Source of the DNA: Chara braunii
Lineage: Eukaryota > Streptophyta > Charophyceae > Charales > Characeae
Direction of reading: 5' to 3'
Assembly: GCA_003427395.1 (NCBI GenBank)
Contig: BFEA01000209.1
Location: 2,177,425-2,199,029 of the forward strand
DNA length: 21,605 nucleotides
This document shows, piece by piece, positions 17,357 through 21,605 of the stretch. The notes beneath the pieces were generated by a model. The model did not search any database. It saw only the letters and a list, made by a program, of their open reading frames with translations, and was not told the DNA's origin. The position numbers were made by a program, and so were the translations under genes. Each line of letters opens with the position of its first letter. Position 1 is the stretch's first letter.

Positions 17357-17576
17357 AGGCACCCAGAAAGGAAAGGGAATTTAACTCAATAAAAAAATTA
17401 CCAGGAAAGGAAAGGGATCCCGCCTCCCCCTCTCCCCTCCTCTATTTCCTGCTTCCTCCCCTTCCTCCTCCCTTACGGAATTAATTAATTAAAATTTATT
17501 AAGAAAAATATGCGCAGTTGACAAAAAAAAAAAAAAAAGGAACCATCAACCATGGCAAGTTTTTCCTGCAGAATAC

Positions 17577-17615
<39 letters not shown>

Positions 17616-18144
17616 AAAAACCCCTAAAAATGAACCATGGCAAATTTCCTGCATTAGAATGTAATGTTTTTCTTTCTTGGGGGCATTTGTGCAAGGTCAA
17701 AGGCATTAGAAATTTTAAATTTGTAATTAGACAAATGCAGAGGGCGCAGTGCAAATGAGGCAATGTATGTGGAGACCGCAAGGAGACTATGTAGAGACTG
17801 CAAGGCGGCGAGTATTTCTTTCGCTTTCTGAAATGGCAGGATAAAAAATAAAAAATAAAAAAAGGGCGATGGACGGCCTTGAGATATCACCATCGAACTG
17901 ACCGGCGCTAGGTAATTACGAATTGTCTTAGGCTACCAGAGTGGCCCACAACCACTTGCTGGCCGGACCAAAACGAAATAAAAAAATAAAAAAATAAAAT
18001 TAATTAAATTTAATTTTAATTTTAAAATTGGTACAGAATTTTGATGTGACCCTGAGGCAAAAGTTGTCCAGTTTATTTTTTCTGCATAACAAAGTCTTGT
18101 TTTTGGAGTTTTTGGAATTCTCCCCCCCCCCTCCCTCCTTCTTT
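17357..18144. other. A-rich intergenic sequence, no gene
   Basis: Contains poly-A runs (17523-17538, 17580-17611), AT-rich taaa-type runs (17840-17865, 17978-18030) and pyrimidine-rich stretches (17423-17475, 18121-18142). A duplicated string (aaccatggcaa...tttcctgca at 17548-17570 and 17633-17653) surrounds one poly-A run. No reliable frame. Confidence 0.5.
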
Positions 18145-18663
18145 GCTGGGACCGTCCCTGGTCCTTGCACGTCCGGGCCGCCCGGCTGGTAGTCTAGGAA
18201 TTGTCATAATTAAACGATAATTTTACTCATCTGCTTTCCGTGGAGTTCAAACTCAGGTCTGCGTTTAGGCCCTTTAGAGGCGTACCAACTGAGCTAGGCC
18301 ACTTGGTGATGGCAAAAATTTAGTATGTGCAGTTGCTGGTGTAAATCCATGGTTGAGATCTCATGTGCTTCAATAATTCAGTATATGTATGTGGCATCAT
18401 AAGTACTCCACATCACATACGCCATCCCCTGCCTCCCCCCCGCAACCCCCCCTTTCCAATGGATTAGCATCACCATTAGCAAAAATAATAAAATATATTG
18501 TCATAATTAGAGTAACCCTACTCTGGCTCATCGTTTCAACTGACCCAAGAAATGCCCTAGAGTTCTTTGACCTGGCTATGCTACTACCCGGGCTACCAGC
18601 CGGGCCGCCCTGGTCACCTTGTTTGCCCGGCCTGCCCAGCCGTGCAAGGACCACAGAAGGTCC
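18145..18663. repeat. Inverted pair of GC-rich segments around a SINE-like sequence
   Basis: 18146-18193 (ctgggaccgtccctggtcct ... ggctggtag) and the complement of 18592-18663 share tggtccttgcacg and gcggcccggctggtag; the right copy has about 25 extra bases in the middle. Separately, attgtcataatta occurs in direct orientation at about 18203 and 18498, which could be a duplication around the 280 bp between them. Confidence 0.5.
18235..18304 (-). mobile_element. tRNA-headed SINE-like sequence (minus)
   Basis: On the minus strand A box TAGCTCAGTTGG (18297-18286) and B box GTTTGAACTCC (18252-18242) are 45 bp apart, as in a tRNA. The acceptor arms do not pair and there is no CCA-ready end, so it is a decayed tRNA-like head. 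The short body downstream on the minus strand runs into AT-rich sequence. Confidence 0.55.
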
Positions 18664-18904
18664 CATGTCACATACTGTAAAGGTGCAGACCAGAACAAGA
18701 ACTGACCTCTCTCACAAAGTACAAGATACCGCAGCGGAAGGCTAATATACCAATGATCCGAACAATCAATGTCGCAATGCAGACCAAACATACATCGTCA
18801 TCATTCCATGGTGTGAAGCGGCCTGGCGCTCACACAGGAAGAATGTGCCAGTCCCACACCATTCACAGACGAAGAAGAAACGGGTTAGACGAAGAAGAGG
18901 GGAA

Positions 18905-19369
18905 GATACCACGTACTTGGAGGAAACTCCCCCCCCCACTTTGACTGACACCTGAGAGGTGGGAAGAGATATTCAGGCAACCCCTCTTTGATAACCGCCT
19001 AATAACTGATTCAGGAGGCGTGTGCGGAACAGCTCGGATGCCCCGTGGAAAGGCTGGGTAAAGCATGGTGTCCGGAGGGTTGGGGACCTTTGGGACAGGG
19101 AGGCGGGAAACTGGAAGAGCACAGAAAGGATGCGTACATGGCTGCGGTACTGCCATCTTACCGAGAAGGCATTCAACGACCTCATCGAGAGCTTCCCCCT
19201 CCATTGGTACACCACCCTCAGAAAAGGTCCATGTATAAAGGAAGGAGATTGGGTGGGGCTACCCGACCGTGAGAAAGAGGTAGGGCATGTGCACCTTACA
19301 GGCCCAGGATATGCGCTAATAGAAATCTTCTCCATCCAAAAGGACGACAGACTAGAAGGGAACCAATAA
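18905..19369 (+). pseudogene. LINE ORF2 C-terminal fragment, first part
   Basis: The first frame reads RTWRKLPPPL, TGA (18942-18944), LTPERWEEIFRQPLFDNRLI up to about 19020. A frameshift then leads into APWKGWVKHGVRRVGDLWDR, which matches the WIKRGVVRLRDLW block of the minus-strand LINE. It ends at TAA 19367-19369, after which the same frame continues. No catalytic motif lies in this part. Confidence 0.75.
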
Positions 19370-20455
19370 CCCTTCATATGGAGAGAACAAAAGGATGTGT
19401 ATCGCATCAGGGTTATTGAGGAGGGGTGCTACCCGAGGGTGTATTGCCCAATGACCCCCATTGAGGACCTCCCCCTAGATCCGGAAGAGTGGCGATGGAA
19501 CCAACGTAACCCGGCCAGGAAAGGAGAGGACAACATACTGACACTACTCAATCTAAAAACTAAATCTGCCTACCGAATGTTCAGACCCAAATGCAGACTG
19601 CGGGACCTCGTGGAAGCCAGATGGTATCGCCATCTTAACATAGACCGTAGCCTGCTTAAGCCCATTCGATGGTTTGCTCACTATAGTTGCAGACCCGCCA
19701 AAATCTCGTCCCTCCAATGGCAAATTGAACATAGGTGTCTACCAACCAACGACTGGTTGATAGACCACACTCGCTTGGAACAGCAAGGGAAAGCACTACC
19801 ATGGTGCCACAAATGCCTTCAGAGCTTCCCTGGGACGAGGCGGGCGGAGGCTATAGAACATATTTTTCTCCAATGCCCTGCGTCAGTGCTATTGTGGAGA
19901 AGCTGGGATAGGATTTGGCGACACATTGCTCCCGATGTGACGTGGCCTTGGGACTGGAGGGCCATACTCTTGGGATATCACCCTCCAATCCGGGGAAATA
20001 CATTTGTGGAAAATATGTTCAAACTGGGTAGGCGGAGTGTCTTATGGACTATATGGTGGAAGCGATGCATCCCAGAGATAGAGGGGGCGCAATTAGAAGA
20101 CGGAGAAGCTATGGAGCAAATATGAACATTGGTCCAATATGAAATTGCAACCCAATGGAGAGCAGCTAGAGATAAGCTTGATCAGTCATATACCTGGGGG
20201 GACATGAACAAGATTATCTCCAGTTTCAGCAAAGACTGGCTGGGGGGGGATAGGGAAGGATGGGCGGCTGAGATAAAATGGTCCGGAGTCAACCGGAGTG
20301 AAGATCCCCGGGAGGGAATGGCAAGGGATTACCAGCTGATTTTTCATGACTGGATTAAAGTGGACCCGGGCGTCCCACTACGGCCAGCCCAGGACTTCGC
20401 AGACCCCTTCCCCCCCCACCCGTTGTCCCTGGCGGAAGCACTACCAGTCGCATGA
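19370..20455 (+). pseudogene. LINE ORF2 C-terminal fragment with zf-RVT knuckle
   Basis: It continues in frame from the TAA with PFIWREQKDVYRIRVIEEG. Counted from the ATG at 19397, residues 137, 140, 155 and 160 are Cys, Cys, His and Cys in WCHKCLQSF ... EHIFLQC. This is the zf-RVT knuckle that follows the RT in plant LINEs and is thought to help bind the template RNA. The TGA at 20123-20125 stands where Trp (TGG) is likely (EQI, stop, TLVQYEIATQW). The frame then runs to the natural end at TGA 20453-20455. Confidence 0.85.
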
Positions 20456-21180
20456 GCGGAGATGGCAGTAGGAACACATCACCCAGGTTATACTCATACT
20501 CAGCAGACCCTACGCTGGATCTCCTTGCTACCTGGCTCACAGCCGTTTCTTCAGCTGTTTTTGTGCTGGCTGCTGGGTTCATAATCGCCTGCAGATTGTT
20601 TCTCTGTCTCTCCTTTGTAAGCAAACTCAGCAGGCTGTAAGGCTGGGTCTCTGTGCTGTTCATAGTTTTNGGTTAGATGTTTGCTGAGTTCATAATCTCC
20701 TGTTGCTGTTGCTCTGGTTTGTAATCGGAATACCTGCAAGGAGTTGCAGGTTAATTGACTTGAGAAGGGTTAATGTGCTATCAAAGGGACGCTGGACCCG
20801 GTTTCCAGCAGATACATTCCAGATACATTCCTTCTGCATTCTCATTCCTAGGCGCCCTATGGACAGTGGGTGGATGGCAGGGATTAAGGGATGGAGGGAG
20901 ATTTCACTGGTGCCCCCCAGTGCCCCCCTCCAATCCCCGACCCAGCTGCAGGATAGGTAAGGAAGTGATGATTTGATATGGGACGCGGGACCCGGTTTCC
21001 AGCACAAGGGTGTCACTCTTTTCATTGAGCTATTTAAGATGTATCATGGGACGCTGGACCCGGTTTCCAGCAGGTGATGCTCCCCACCAATAGATGGAGC
21101 GGCCCGCCAGGCAAAGCCTCAATCTTGGTGGTTCTCTTACCACCACCAGGATGGAGGTTTTGCACATGCGGCACGTTTGT
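20456..21180 (+). other. LINE 3' UTR with a three-fold 25 bp motif
   Basis: A 25 bp motif starting gggacgctggaccc and ending tttccagca occurs at 20786-20810, 20980-21004 and 21048-21072; only the second has a base change. The last copy runs on into ggtgatgctccccaccaata, a block also found in the minus-strand insertion at 9113-9140. A second duplicated string, gctgRgttcataatc, lies at about 20573 and 20684. Such 3' blocks may be the RNA site recognised by the LINE RT. Confidence 0.75.
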
Positions 21181-21211
21181 AAAAAAAAAAAACAAAAAAA
21201 AACAAAAAAAC
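21181..21211 (+). repeat. LINE A-rich tail
   Basis: A runs separated by single C, directly after tttgt, closing the plus-strand LINE. Confidence 0.8.
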
Positions 21212-21335
21212 TTTTAAGAAAGGAATGTTGTCAATACCAAGTCTTCGGTACAGGTCCCAAATAATCCCCCGTCCAATGTCTCAATCCCAATGTAGAGTCT
21301 GGATCCAAATGTCGTCGAGTCCCAAAGTCACCAAT

Positions 21336-21561
21336 CTCTCTCTCTCTCTAGTAGTCTGCAGATACTGAGAAGTTAGGTGGCGAGAGGGTGAGGGAGAGAT
21401 GGTGGACTTCGAAGAAGAAGAAGAAGAACTCTCTCTCTCTCTCTCAGTCCGGTACTAACCTGTGAAGGTGGCACCTTGTTGCAGGTACATCGAAGACGAA
21501 GCTGGAGCTATGGCGCCACAGGTAAGTCTCCCTGGCCTCCGCCAACCATCTCTCTCTCTCC
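21336..21561 (+). repeat. CT and GAA short repeats
   Basis: tctctctctct at 21336-21349, gaagaagaagaagaa at about 21411-21427, ctctctctctctctc at 21430-21446 and a further ct run near 21550. They surround the candidate exon at 21485-21521. From 21212 to 21335 nothing is recognised. Confidence 0.8.
21485..21521 (+). other. Candidate 37 nt micro-exon
   Basis: A consensus branch point tactaac (21453-21459) lies 25 bp before ttgttgcag, and the segment ends at cacag followed by gtaagt (21522-21527), so both splice sites are near ideal. It can read YIEDEAGAMAPQ in one frame or contain the start codon of a gene (ATG, then Ala-Pro-Gln). No further exon is visible in the window. It could equally be the leader of an LTR element. 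Confidence 0.35.
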
Positions 21562-21605
21562 AACACTACTCTAGCTCCTAATAGCGCCCAGCGCTGAAGA
21601 CTACT

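Larger units (their letters stand above)
18905..21211 (+). mobile_element. 5'-truncated LINE, plus strand
   Basis: Only the C-terminal part of ORF2, the 3' UTR and the A-rich tail remain. Similarity to the first LINE starts at about 18912 (TWRKLPPP, then stop, then LTPERWEEIFRQPLFDNRLI, comparable to AWRRVKPDML in the other copy). ORF2 ends at the TGA at 20453-20455, the 3' UTR runs to 21180 and the A-rich tail spans 21181-21211. The exact 5' edge is uncertain and no TSD was found. The copy has a frameshift and three in-frame stops. An N at 20670 is an unresolved base. Confidence 0.85.

Noticed and set aside
16878-17360. Hammerhead ribozyme in the PLE repeats or UTR
   Set aside because: Some PLEs carry one, but no CTGANGA core followed by a stem and GAAA was found by eye here or at 12221-12620. 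A covariance-model search would settle it.

Overview
This is a eukaryotic, repeat-rich window without any complete host gene. The best guess is a green-lineage genome, possibly a streptophyte alga such as Chara. That guess rests on two U6 snRNA pseudogenes with the plant-type 3' stem, on LINEs whose C-terminal region carries a plant-style zf-RVT zinc knuckle, and on a Penelope-like element (PLE) with its GIY-YIG nuclease in front of the reverse transcriptase (RT), a layout known from green algae. The organism is inferred, not proven.

Left part (1-4110): a 5'-truncated, broken LINE lies on the minus strand (1-3341) and runs off the left edge. It is followed by a duplicated ~100 bp unit. The second copy of that unit has been hit by two MITE-like elements (3541-3662 and 3700-3850), and the first copy preserves the empty sites. 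Next comes a U6 retropseudogene with an A-rich tail and a perfect 13 bp target-site duplication (TSD).

Middle part (4110-12214): mostly non-coding. It holds tandem repeats, fold-back hairpins, tRNA-headed SINE-like sequences, long microsatellites, a LINE 3'-end insertion (9002-9347, 17 bp TSD), a second U6 retropseudogene (minus strand, internally duplicated, imperfect ~20 bp TSD), and one likely exon of a P-loop kinase-like host gene (10813-10874, minus).

Core element (12221-17350): a 5.13 kb PLE bounded by 137 bp direct repeats (pseudo-LTRs) and a TCAGCG TSD. One reading frame, with no indel, encodes a CCHC knuckle, a long charged coiled coil, a SAP-like motif, an N-terminal GIY-YIG endonuclease, the RT (motif A D, LIDD box) and a thumb region. 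The frame is interrupted by five stops, all TGA or TAG. This is the most interesting object in the window.

Right part (17351-21605): low-complexity DNA, a minus-strand tRNA-headed SINE-like sequence, and a second 5'-truncated LINE on the plus strand (~18905-21211). That LINE has a zf-RVT knuckle, a 3' UTR with a 25 bp motif present three times, and an A-rich tail. Its 3' tail is shared with the 9002-9347 insertion. The window ends with CT-rich DNA and a possible 37 nt micro-exon with good splice signals.

Together the parts show a landscape in which LINE machinery probably mobilised U6 RNA, SINEs and its own 3' ends, while a PLE inserted independently and decayed mainly by point mutation.
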